A DNA stretch of 64,000 nt. It comes from Mrakia gelida (Eukaryota; Basidiomycota; Tremellomycetes; Cystofilobasidiales; Mrakiaceae). Every line of letters starts with the position of its first letter. Positions within the stretch are counted from its first letter, which is position 1. The stretch lies in assembly GCA_024345305.1 (NCBI GenBank), contig BRON01000005.1, forward strand, positions 1,054,001 to 1,118,000, in the 5' to 3' direction. The notes below the pieces were generated by a model. The model did not search any database. It was not told where the DNA came from and saw only the letters and a list, made by a program, of their open reading frames with translations. Made by a program: the position numbers and the translations under genes. Shown one piece after another: positions 10,937-25,103 of the stretch.

Positions 10937-13296
10937 ATGCTTGAACAAGTCAGGAAGAAGCTCGTCATCGGTGAGTCTTTCTTCTATCCAAAGAAGAGGG
11001 AAGAGAAGGGAGAAGGGAGGGAAGAAGGAGGCGAGCGGATCGTTTCGACTCCACTCCCTTCTCCCTCCTCCTCTTCATCGTTCGAGACCGTTTTACTGAC
11101 CATCCTTCTCCTTTTCCGCGCTTCTTTCTTCACAGTCGGTACGTCGCACCTCCCCTTCGCCACCCCCCACCTTTATACTTCGTTCAGGGCTTCTCTGGCT
11201 GTCCCTTGCACGAGGTGATGCTGTCTCGGGACTTTGCTGATGGCGGCCTCCTCTCTCCTTCTTTTCCTCTGTTTTCCTTCCCTACCATAGGTGACGGAGC
11301 GTGTGGAAAGACCTGTCTCCTCATCGTCTTCTCGTGAGTGCATACATCCATTTTCGTCTCTCGTTGAGGTGTTGTTGAAGGGGTGAAGGAGGTTCGAAGG
11401 GAGTTCGAGGTGGCTGACCCTCTGCCCTCGTTCCGTTCTTCCTTCTAAACAGGAAAGGAACCTTCCCTGAGGTGCGTTCTTACCCCAAAATCATTCTCCC
11501 ATCCAACACCACCCTCTTCGCCGAAGTACGGAAGACGAGCTGCTCTCGAGAGCTGGCCGGAGAGCACGGATGGGCTCGTTCGAACGGAGCTCGAGGTGGA
11601 GGGAGGGAGGGAAGGTCAAGCGGTGCGAGCGAAGGGGAGAAGCACTCGACAGAGTTCAGCCATCGGCGCGTCTCCCTCTCCGAACTCTTACTAGGATCCT
11701 CAGCTCGCCACTGGGTCTCCTCGGAAGGTTTTCAGAGCGAGAGCACGCTCGATCGGCGGATGGGTCGGCGGTCGTGGCTCGTTTCACGAGCTCCTAGACT
11801 ACGCGGAACGCTCGTCCCTCCTTCCCTCGTCTTCCTTCCCTTTCCCTTCTCGCCTCCTGCTCAGGCTCTCTCCTCTTCACACCCTTTTCGGCTGCATATC
11901 AGTCTGAGCTCCGATTCCTCCCGTTCAGACGACACCAAACGAAGCCCTTCTCCTCCATCACCTCGACCCTCACCTCTCCTTCCATCTCCGCGTCCCTTCG
12001 CTTGCTTTCCCGACCTTGTACTGACTCGTCTACTCTTCGTTCGTCCTCTTTTCTCAGGTCTACGTTCCTACTGTGTTCGAGAACTACGTTGCCGGTTAGT
12101 CCGATCCTCTCGTTGGGATGTCTTTCACAGACGAGAAGACTGACGTCGCTTCTCCTTCCCTTCACCTCCTCTCTCCTTCCTCCCTCTCTACCACCCCCTC
12201 GGCATCCCTCCGCGCCCTCCTCCTCTCTCACAGACGTCGAGGTTGATGGAAAGAAGGTCGAGCTCGCTCTTTGGGATACCGCCGGACAGGAGGACTACGA
12301 TCGATTGAGGCCTCTCTCCTACCCCGACTCTCATGTTATCCTCATCTGCTTCTCGGTCGACTCGCCTGATTCTCTCGATAACGTCCAGGAGAAGGTACGT
12401 GTCTTTCCGACATCCCCATCCTCACACCTCCCATGCTCCTTCACTATCGACACCAAACGTCATCTACTCCTTCAATCTCCCCTCTCGACTAGCTCGTCGC
12501 AGTTGGCTGACCTCCTCTCTTCCTTCCCTTCACCTTCCTACTCCCTTCCCATCTTCGTCGTCATCGCATCTCTTCCATCTTCATCTCCTTCGTCCTCTCG
12601 CCATCTCCCACCTCGTCCTCGATCTCAAACGAACTCCAACTTCGATCTGCACCACCTCCCACCCTCCTCCTTCTCTCCTCCCCCGGAACGACGCTCGCCT
12701 CGCCATTCACAGTGGATCTCTGAGGTCCTGCACTTCTGCTCCAACCTCCCCATCATCCTCGTCGGTTGCAAGAAGGATCTCCGACAGGATCCCCGAACCA
12801 TCGAGGAGCTGAAGAAGACCAGCCAGAGGCCCGTCGCTCAGGCTGAGGTGCGTTCCGTTTCCCTTCCCTCGCGCTTCGTTCGACTCTTCTCGCTCGCGAC
12901 ATCAGCAAAGCGAAGACCTGACTCTTCTGTACCCATCTTCCTTCTCGATTATTTAGGGACAAGCCGTCGCTCAGAAGATCGGTGCTCGGTGAGTCCAGCA
13001 TTCGACCTCGTCGTGTTTCGAGAGCTCTGATCCCTTTCGCTGACCTCGCTCCTTCCTTCCTCTCTCCAGTCGATACATCGAGTGCTCCGCTCGAACCGGA
13101 GAGGGAGTTCGTGATGTCTTCCAGACTGCTACCAGGGAGGCTTTGGCTGTGAGTTTCGATTCGAACTCGATGTCGTCGTTTCGCCGCGTCCCTCGCTGAC
13201 TCCCTCTCGCGTCTCTTCTTGCAACAGGCCAAGGTCCGAGGAGGAGGAAAGGGATCCGGAGGAGGAAAGAAGAAGGACAAGTGTGTCGTCCTCTAA
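10937..13296 (+). CDS. rho1: Rho-family small GTPase Rho1
   Basis: Membrane-bound GTP switch for cell-wall synthesis and actin organisation (family knowledge). I could assemble it completely: ten exons at 10937-10970, 11136-11138, 11291-11333, 11453-11471, 12058-12094, 12234-12394, 12713-12847, 12957-12988, 13070-13148 and 13228-13296, giving 203 residues. Visible motifs are the P-loop GDGACGKT, switch [27 protein letters not shown], the Rho-type base motif [18 protein letters not shown], a polybasic tail and the CaaX box CVVL, which predicts geranylgeranylation. The second exon is only 3 nt long. Without it the strand LVIVGDG would lack one residue. Assignment to Rho1 rather than another Rho rests on the switch and insert-region match. 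Confidence 0.95.
11136..11138 (+). other. rho1: 3-nt microexon (TCG) of rho1
   Basis: The trinucleotide TCG lies between an acceptor (TTCTTCACAG) and a donor (GTACGT). The flanking introns are 10971-11135 (165 nt) and 11139-11290 (152 nt). Joining ATCG, TCG and GTGACGG encodes I-V-G-D-G, matching the invariant strand before the P-loop. Direct joining of exons 1 and 3 keeps frame but deletes one residue. Confidence 0.8.
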
Positions 13297-13863
13297 ACAA
13301 CCATCGGTTGTCCTCCCTTTCTTTTCGCTCGTGGATCTATAGAGCCGTCGTCGTCCCTCTCGCTCGCTCGCCCTCGATCCCCTTGCTCTCTTTCAACCCC
13401 CTTCACTTTGCCTTCTCCCTCTTGTTTACACCTCCTACATCTTCCACCTTCTCCTCCTCATTACCCACCTTCACACCTTTTGAACCCGGTCGTCTCTCGT
13501 CTTCCCTTCTTTCTCTCTTGCTTTTTGGTTTGACCTGTCTCGTTCCCTCTCTCCCCTCTCCGATTTTCTTTCTTTTCCTGTTTGATTGCTGCTTCTCCTA
13601 ATCCGTTTCAAGCCCTCTTTCTTTTTATGCCATTTCTCTACACACCCCTTGATTAACTCGTCGAGGAGAGACCCTGAAAAGCAAAGAAAGGAGAAAAGCG
13701 AGCAAGGAAAAAAAACGAAGGACAGAGGGGAACGGGAGGAGGCGCGAGCCTGCTTCCTCCTCACCGCCACCCTCTTCGCACCCCTCCCCCTCCCCTCCCT
13801 TCTCCTCCAACCTCCCCCAAACCCACCCCATCGATTCCTTTGGATTGATCTCAAACTTCCAAC
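13297..13863 (+). other. rho1 3' flank and fzo1 5' flank
   Basis: No gene is seen. The first 340 bp is C/T-rich on the plus strand, as expected for the rho1 3' UTR. An A-rich patch (13676-13735) and a C-rich stretch (13770-13830) precede the fzo1 start. Confidence 0.5.
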
Positions 13864-16743
13864 ATGTCGTCCCAGACGTACAAGGCTCCTCTTCTTGAGC
13901 GATCCCAGTCCACGTTCTCCCCCTCGATCAAGGAAACGGAAGGAGGCTTCCCTTTCGAGCACGGTCAGGTCGACGCTTCAGAGGAGGAGAAGAAGAGAGC
14001 TCTCGAAGACGCTCTCAAGGACTACGAGTTAAAGAGGGATCGGTGAGTGCTTCCTAGTAGAGAGGGAAGAGAGAAGGGAAGGGAAAGGAAAGTGAGCTGA
14101 CTCGTGTGTTGCCTCCTTCCCTGCTTCCTCCGTCCTTCCGTTTCTCCTTCCCTCCCAGTCTCTCTTCTGCCATCAACTCGACGAGTCAACTCCTTCAGGA
14201 CTTCAGCTCCTTCAACTCCGACAGCTGGGAAATCCGATACCCTCAACCCCACTCTCTTCCTTCTTCCCCTACGACTGCCACCTTCCCTCCTTCCTCCGGG
14301 GGTCACCTCCGACGATCCCACTCCGTCGCAGATGAACAGTCAACCTCCCTCCCTTCTCCCTCCCCTACTCCTCCCACCACTCGTTCAGTCATGCAGAGAT
14401 CCAGCACTCTCGCCAACGTAGGAGAGAACGGGGTCTCTACTCGATCCTCGGAGGCTCCTGCCAACCCTTCAGGTTTCCAGGTCCTTCAACTCGACCTCTC
14501 CCTCGGTCCCTCGAGAGCAGCTCGCCCTCTCGTCATGTCCCTCGAGCGAGCATCCATCGCTAAACTCCTCGACGGTCGACTCCACGCGGAGAGGAAGCAC
14601 CTCGCCAACCTCCAGGATCGAATCCACGACAAGCGATCCACCGTCCTCGTCACAGGAGACCTCAACGCCGGAAAGTCCACCTTCGTCAACGCCCTCCTTC
14701 GTCGAGACGTCCTCCCCGTCGACCAGCAACCCTGCACCACCGTCTTCTGCACCGTCCACGACGCTCGAGACAACGGAGACGTCGAGGAGGTCCACATCGA
14801 TCGAGCCGGAAAGGTCTACGACCAGAAGGACGAGACCACCTTCGACAGGATCTCCCTCAAGGACTTGGAAGACTACGTCGTCGATTCGGACGAGACTCAA
14901 CCTCCTCTCAAAGTCTACGTCTCGGACACTCGAACCACTTCGGACTCCCTCCTCCACAACGGCGTCGTCGACATCTCCCTCATCGACGCTCCAGGACTCA
15001 ACCGAGACAGCGTCAAGACCACCGCCGTCTTTGCTCGACAGGACGAGATCGACGTCGTCGTCTTCGTCGTGAGCGCTGCCAACCACTTCACCCTCTCGGC
15101 CAAGGAACTCATCTGGACGGCCAGCAACGAGAAGGCCTACCTCTTCATCGTCGTCAACGCATTCGATCGAATCAGGGACAAGGAGCGATGCAAGAGGGTC
15201 GTGTTGGATCAGATCAGGCAGCTCAGTCCTAGGACGTACGAGGACGCGGAGGAACTCGTTCATTTCGTTGATTCGCACGGAATCATGGCTGTGAGTATAT
15301 ATCTCCCTGTTCGGATCAGCAGGAGTCGTCGTCCTTGCCATCTTCGCGAAGAAAACCGAACGTTGACTGACTGACCCTCGTTTCTCGTCTCCTCCCCGCT
15401 CCCTCCCTCTTCCCCCTTTCTTTTCCCTCGCTCGTTCTTCCTCGTTCTTCCAGTCTGCCGGACTCGGAACCCCTCCTGCCGACGACGCCAACGTCGAAGC
15501 CTTCGACCGACTCGAAGCCTCCCTCCGATCGTTCGTCCTCGACAAGCGAGCCAAATCCAAACTCCTCCCCGCCCAAACCTTCGTCCACCATCTCCTCTCC
15601 GATCTCGACATCCTCGCGTCCGTCAACGTCCGAGCCGCCGAAGCCGACATCAAGGAGTCCCTCGAGGAGCTCAGCAGGACCAAACCCATCCTCGACGAGA
15701 TGAAGCGAGGTCAGGAAGGTCTCGAACGAGGCCTGGAGTCCATCGAGGACGAGGCGACCTCGGCGGCGGAAAAGAAGACCAGGACGAGGCTCGTCAAGGC
15801 TCTCGAGGCTATCGGAGCTGGGAAGGTCGCTCCTGGAGTGGAGGTTTCCCTCCCCGTTTACCCTGGACTCCTCGACCTGTGGGAGTACGCTCAGGACGTC
15901 AAGGCCGCTCTCCTCGCTTCCCTCGACGCGTCCGTCGCCCTCGCCGAGAACGACGCTCGTCAGCTCACCGTCAAGGGAGTCAAGAACGTCGCCGACTTGG
16001 GAGATCGTCACCTCCCTGCGGACGTCGAACGACCCAAGAAGGTCTTCAAACCCGAGGTCATGTTCGCTCGACTGAAGTCGCGAAGAAAGACGGCTGGATC
16101 GATCTCCTCCGTTGGGAACGTCGGACTCGGACTCGCTACTCGACCCGATCTCGTCGCTATCTCCTTCGGAGACCTCTTCGACGTTCAGCACCAGTACCAG
16201 AGACTCGTTAACCCCTCCGCCGTCAAGGCAGCCGCCGAGGACAACTCGATGGCTCTTACCACGACGGTCGGACTCGCCACGAGCGCCTTCGGAGTCGCTT
16301 CTCTCGTTGGATCCAAAACCATCGCTACCCGAACCCTCCTCGAAGGAGTCCTCCACCTCGCTGAACTTCTCAAATCCCCCACCGCTCGAAAATGGGCCGG
16401 ACCCGTCGTCGCCATCGTCACCATCGGCCTGGGAGTCTACGTCGTTTCCGAACTCCCTACCACCATCCCTCGCAAGATCGGAAGCAGTCTCCGAACCACG
16501 CTCGAGAAGGAGGAGGAGAACTACGTCCCTGGGAATGCGGAGAGGGTGGCGAGGGAGACCAAGAGGGTGCTCAGGGCGGCGGCGTGGGAGTTGAACTTGA
16601 GTTTTGCGGCGACGATGGAGCAGAGGGGGAAGGAGGTGAGGAAGGCGGAGGAGGAGGTGAGGAAGGCGAGGAAGGCGGTGGAGTGGTTTGAGGAGGTTGG
16701 GAGGAGGACGGAGGGGGTGAGGGGGGAGATGAAGAGTGTTTAG
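13864..16743 (+). CDS. fzo1: Mitofusin, outer-membrane fusion GTPase
   Basis: Dynamin-family GTPase that tethers and fuses mitochondrial outer membranes. At least three exons: 13864-~14042, ~14159-~15290 and ~15453-16743, the last being long and uninterrupted. Motifs: P-loop GDLNAGKSTFVNALL, switch threonines in QQPCTTVFC, the G3 motif IDAPGLN and a G4-like VVNAFDRI. Two adjacent hydrophobic spans near 16250-16330 and 16395-16470 (AGPVVAIVTIGLGVYVVSEL) fit the paired membrane anchor of Fzo1. A coiled-coil C-terminus rich in Glu/Arg/Lys (16510-16740) matches the HR2 region. The stop is TAG at 16741. It lies ~570 bp downstream of rho1 on the same strand and converges with the kinase gene at 17616. 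Confidence 0.95.
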
Positions 16744-17615
16744 ACGACGCGTCCGCGGAATCGACCAACCCACCTCTCTTTTCCTTTCTCTTCTCTTTGC
16801 TTTCTTCTGCATCTTCATACATACACACACCCCTCTCCTCTCCTTTTGCTCCGTCCACACACACCTACACACCACTCCCTTTCTCTTGCCTTCCCTTCTC
16901 GGATTCGCTTGCGTTTCTCCTTCGTTTTGTTGTTCCTCCTTTTCCCTTTCTCGCCTTCTTCTCTTCTCTCATTTTTGCTCTACATCTACCTAAACGTTCT
17001 CTCTTTTCTCTCTTTTCTTTGATCTTTCTTCTCTATAACGACCCTGACCACGATACGACTCGACTGAACCCAGACCCAAACCACTTTCCTTTTGCTTTCC
17101 CTTGCCTTCTTACTTAGCTTTCCCTTTCGATCCCATCGATTCTTTAGTTCTAAGAAACGTTCGTACGTTCGTTCGTCCCATATGATGACCAACCCTTTTA
17201 TATACAAACGCGTCGAAGAGAGAACAGGGCGAGACGAGGTCGACGACGCGACCTCTCCTTGCTTTCCTTCGTCTCTTGCGCTTCGCGTTTCAGCAAGACA
17301 GCGAGAAAAGTACGATGAGAGTGTTCAGATCCTTATATCGAGAACGAAAACGAGAGAAACGGGAACGAGGTTCAAAGAAGAGACGAGCGAAGGGGAAGAA
17401 ACGAAACGAGAGTACGGACGCGACGACGAGGGCGAGGAAGGTGGGAAGGGGGGGTAAAACTGAGAAGCAGAAACGAAGTGAAGAAGGGTAACAAGAAGCC
17501 TAGAATCAAACGAAGGGAAAAGAGGAAGAGGTGGTACATAGACGTGCGCGAGGCACGAAGCAAAACGAACGAAGAAGAGTCGGAGAGAGGGAAGCGGGAG
17601 GGGAGAGAGAACGAT
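16744..17615. other. Convergent intergenic region, strongly strand-asymmetric
   Basis: Between the convergent fzo1 and sch9-like genes I see no gene. From about 16770 to 17130 the plus strand is almost all C and T. From about 17210 to 17615 it is almost all A and G. Each half is therefore pyrimidine-rich on the sense strand of the gene whose 3' UTR it would form. A short CGTTCGTACGTTCGTTCGTC cluster is at 17159-17180. Confidence 0.5.
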
Positions 17616-21030
<3,415 letters not shown>

Positions 21031-21722
21031 GGTGAGGAGGAAGAAAGAGAGGAGGAGGGAGGGAAAGGGGAAGGGGAGATGGAGTTACGAGTCAGCGAGC
21101 TCGACGAATCTCGATTCGGAAGAACCCAGGAGAGGGAGCCGCAGTGGGGAGAGATCACCAAGCAAACTTTCTCGATCCATCTGTGGAGCTTTTCGGCGTG
21201 AAGGGGACGGCCAAACAATTGCTGATCTCGATTTTGGTGTCAGAAAACCTTCCTGGCTTCGAGTCTTGAGTCGGGAGCGAAACGAACGTTCGACGCGTCT
21301 CGAGTTCGTCGCTCGAGTCCATCTCTCTCCCTTCTTCTTCTTTTTACGCCTTTTGCGGGAGGTGGAGTCTAAAGATACTGACAACGTGTCGGACGATCAC
21401 CTCCTCTTATCTGAAAGAGCAAGTTCAACGAGACAACGAGCGCGTTTCGACTTCGTTCCGTCCGCCGACTCGCTTGCACTCCTCCTCCCTCTCGCTCTCG
21501 ACTCCGTGTATCTATCTCGCAGCAAGAACGCATCGCTCGGATATATGTCAAGTTGTTGGATTCAACATGTCTAGATCTCGCACGCAGCGATACGAACGAA
21601 ACCGGAGTCGACCAACTCGTCCGTCTCGACGCGTCTCCCTCTCCTCCCTCCCCTCTCCTCACTTCCCTTCCCCTTCCCAACCCCCAACCTCCCGCCACTC
21701 ACCTCCCAACCCATCTCATTAC
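21031..21722. other. Promoter region of the sch9-like gene
   Basis: It lies between the kinase start (-) and the 3' end of the bromodomain gene (-). I find no gene. It contains A/T-richer DNA around 21340-21560 and a C-rich tract (21640-21720) that is probably the 3' UTR of the upstream gene on the minus strand read as G-rich. Confidence 0.4.
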
Positions 21723-24700
21723 TCAAACGCCCACCTCCTCATCCCCACCATCCTCCGCTTCGCCCTCGTCATCTAAAGCAATCACCTCCCTCTCCTCCTC
21801 CTCCTCCTCCTCCTCCTCCTCCTCGCGCCGTCTACCATCTCTCTTCTCCACCAACCTCTCCCTAAGCAACTCCATCCCTCTCAGCAACTTCCTCGCCCGC
21901 GCTTGATCCTTCCCCTCCCCGAGATCCTGGAGCATCCAGTGCAGCTGTTCGTACGAGGGGAGCAGGGCGTTGACGCGGTCGGAGAGGGGGTCGAGGGCTT
22001 GGAGGTGTGTTTGATGCTGTAGAGAGTACCAAGACGAGGCAGGGGAGGAGGAAGAGGTGGGAGAGGAAGAAAAGGTGGAGGTTTAGATTCAGGTGGGGGC
22101 GGGCGGACAGTGGAGGGGAAAGAGGGAGGGTGAGACGTGTGAACGAACAGTTTCAACGAGCGCGTCGTGTTTGGATTGAAGAGCGACGAGTTGGGAGGAG
22201 AGGGTTCGGGTCGTTTGAGCGAGCTGCAGGTTTCACAGATCGAGGATGGCAGAGAAAGAGGAGAGGGGGCGTTGGATTCGAGGAAGGATGAAAAGGAGGT
22301 CAAAAGCTGCGAGCGAGAGAGGGAAGAGACGCGACGAACCTCATCCTCAACCTTCTTCCTCGCCCTGATCTCGTTATCCCTCTCCCCTTTCGCGTGGAAG
22401 AGATCCGGAGTCATCTGTCGGTTGAGAGTCTTGAGCTCGTACGCGTCCTTGATCAGATCTTGGTTCGCTGCTTCTAGATGGGAGGACTTCTCGGCGAGGG
22501 TTGTGTTCTGCGACGAGGAGGAATGAGGCTCGTGTCAACGCGGAGGAGAGAACGGAAGAGAGGAGAGAAGAAGAAAAGGGAGACGAGGGCGAACCTTGAT
22601 CTTGAGTTCTTTGACCTCCTCCTGAGACTCGGTGAGTTGATCTTGGAGGGTGGTGTGCTGAGAGCGACGAAGAAGCGGAAGCGGATCAGCGTGGTGCGTT
22701 CTGGGAGAGGCAGGACCAGAGAAGTGACCGACCTTCGCTTTGAGGTCCTTGGAGAAAGCCAGAGAGGTCTTGTGGTCGACTCGGACCTTGTCGAGTTTGA
22801 TTCGGAGGGACTTGTTCTGCGATAAAGAAGAGAAAGCGTCGAGGCCGTCAGTTTCTCAGCTCGAACCACTCGACGCGATGATATCGATCCGGCGCCGCGA
22901 AAAGAAGGGAACGGACCTCGGTCTTGAGTTTCTTGAGCTCCGCGGAGAGAGGTTTGGACTCGAGGATCTGGTGAAGGAGGTTTCAGCAGAAGGAGATCAG
23001 AGAATGAGGAGCAAACGAGCGAGCGGAGAGAGTCGACGAGGAGAAAGAAAAGAAGACGAACCTTCTTGTCACGTCGGTCGATTCGGGCTTCGAGAAGCTT
23101 AACCTACGTTCCAAGTAGTTTGAGCACAGTCAGAGAAGACAACCAAGCGCGGCGAAGTTGTGGCGGCGATGAACGCGTCGAAGTGTAAGAGGACGAACCT
23201 TCTCCTCCAATCCTTCCTTCTGACTCCGAACCCTTACGAGATCGTCTTGGATACTTTGACTCTGGATGGTAGAAAAGAGGAGAGGGGTCGGTCAGCCTTC
23301 CGGTGTTCGAGAGAGCGCGCGACGCTGCTTCAAACGAGGAAAGGGGATTTTACTCACTGATTTCGCCGCCCTCTTGATCCTCTGCATCATCAGGTCGTTC
23401 TCCTCCAGGAGCCTCACCTCTTCATCACTAGGTCCCGCTCTCATCAAAGCTTTCATGGTCTGGTGATCGAGCTGTTGTTTCATCTCTTCGAGCTTGGTCT
23501 TCTGTTGGGCGATGGTCCGTTCGAGGGCAGAGATGGTAGCTTTAGACATGGGAAGCTGTTCCTGCGAGAGAGGTAAGAGGAACGGAAGCTGTTAGGGTCG
23601 AATTCCGAGGGGCACATCCCGCGGTGGAAGAGATAAACGAGACGGGAGTCAAGCGAAGAGGACGTACGAAGTTCTCTTCGTTCGAGGAGGAGCACTCGTC
23701 AGAGAGATCCTCGTAGTTCACGGCTGACTTCTGCCTCTTGAAGCTGAAGCTCAATGGAGCGGATCCAACGACGGTCGAAGAGTTGCTCCCCGCTGAGAGC
23801 GAGGACGAGGGCGAATCGACGACGGCTGAGCTGAACCTTCGTTTGCTCGTAGAGTGTCGGTCGCTCGGTCTTGACACGTTGGGAGTATCTAGCCGCTGTT
23901 CGGTCTCCAGTTGCTGGAAGGTCAGCTTGCAGATTTTCTGCGCAAAAGAAGGGGAAAGGGAGGTGAGAGTCAGGAATACGAGACGACGCGTCGAGAGGAG
24001 GGTCAAGCCGTCGTCTGGCGAGGGACGGTCAGACGAGCCTCGACTCAGTGGTAACTAAAGAGGACATTATACCTTGATCCTGGTCGCAGCGTCCCAGATC
24101 TGGCTGCACTTCTCGTTGTCTGCGGCGAAGAAGGAGGAGGGTGAGGGTCAGTTCTAAAACGGATGGGGAATTCAACGTCGAGTCTTAGGGGAGGCAGAAC
24201 GTACATCGATGAGCGTTCAAACAGACGCGAACAATAGCAGAGTTGACATCCGAGAGGGTTTTGAAGATGTTCTCGGCTTCAAGGTCGGCCTGCAGGTCGC
24301 AAAGTCGATGCGAAGGAAAGGAAGGGAGGAGGTCAGACACGGTCTTTCTACAGCTCGAACTCGAGAAGACGTGGGAAGATGTAGGAAGGTAGGGTGTTAA
24401 CTCACCCTGATCCCGTTAAGCGAGATGGGAGACGCGATGATCTGGTAGTAGTCGGGGTAGAGTTCGCGGGAAGGGAGGTCGAGAAAGTCGATGGCAGTTT
24501 GGCGCTCGCTGGTCATGAAGAACGAGAGGAGAGGGTAAGCATCAAAGGTTCAGCATCGACAAGTGTACCTATACGAGCTTTGATTCGATGGCCGAGGATC
24601 GGGGTGGGCTGTCGGGGGGGGGAGGGAGGAGACTCGAGGGCTGAAGAGGTCGGCGAGGACGAAGCTCAACACGCTCCTTCCCTTCTCCTTCTTCTTCAAC

Positions 24701-24851
24701 AGCAACCCTACGGTACCTTCTGGATTCGTCCCTTGTACTACAGGATGCCTAGACGATGTACGGCTGATATCAAAAAGGGAACTCACTTCTCGTCCTTGAG
24801 CCCTAGTACTGCTGCCAGAAGCTGACTTCCGAGCTCCTTCACCGACCTCAT
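21723..24851 (-). CDS. Bromodomain and coiled-coil protein
   Basis: Predicted chromatin reader binding acetyl-lysine. After MRSVKELGSQLLAAVLGLKD (start 24851) and an intron of about 270 nt comes FLDLPSRELYPDYYQIIASP, the ZA-loop core of a bromodomain. A later exon pair gives VCLNAHRYNEKCSQIWDAA, with the acetyl-lysine-binding Asn in HRYN split across an intron (about 24210/24120). Downstream is a Ser-rich region near 23700-23850, then a long Glu/Lys/Gln coiled coil in short exons (23290-23550 and 21900-23100). The protein ends with ~11 consecutive Glu codons (21780-21810) and an acidic tail; stop at 21723-21725. An upstream ATG at 24931 opens a 27-codon frame whose TGA overlaps the ATG at 24851. 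No second domain was recognised. Not a BET protein (one bromodomain, no ET region seen). Confidence 0.75.
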
Positions 24852-25103
24852 TCCCTCCCTTCTCTCCCTTCTCCAGACGCCCTCCCGTCCGCGTTGTTCG
24901 CTGTGCTCGCAGTCGCTGAGTTGTCTGCCATCTTGCTTGGGGAGCTCTAGATGAATGGAAAGAAAAGTTTGAGGGACGAAGTCGACGTTGAAGTTCAAAC
25001 GCGTTCCTCCGAGTCAAAACGAAACCAGGTCGATCGCTCGCTCCCTTCCCTCCTTCTTCCTCCCGACTGCATTTCTCTCTTCCTCTCTCCCTTTCTCTTC
25101 GCG

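Noticed and set aside
14469..16875. Long minus-strand open frames (406 and 519 codons) opposite fzo1
   Set aside because: They mirror the codon bias of the fzo1 exons, cross its introns and contain no recognisable domain. They are antisense shadows.
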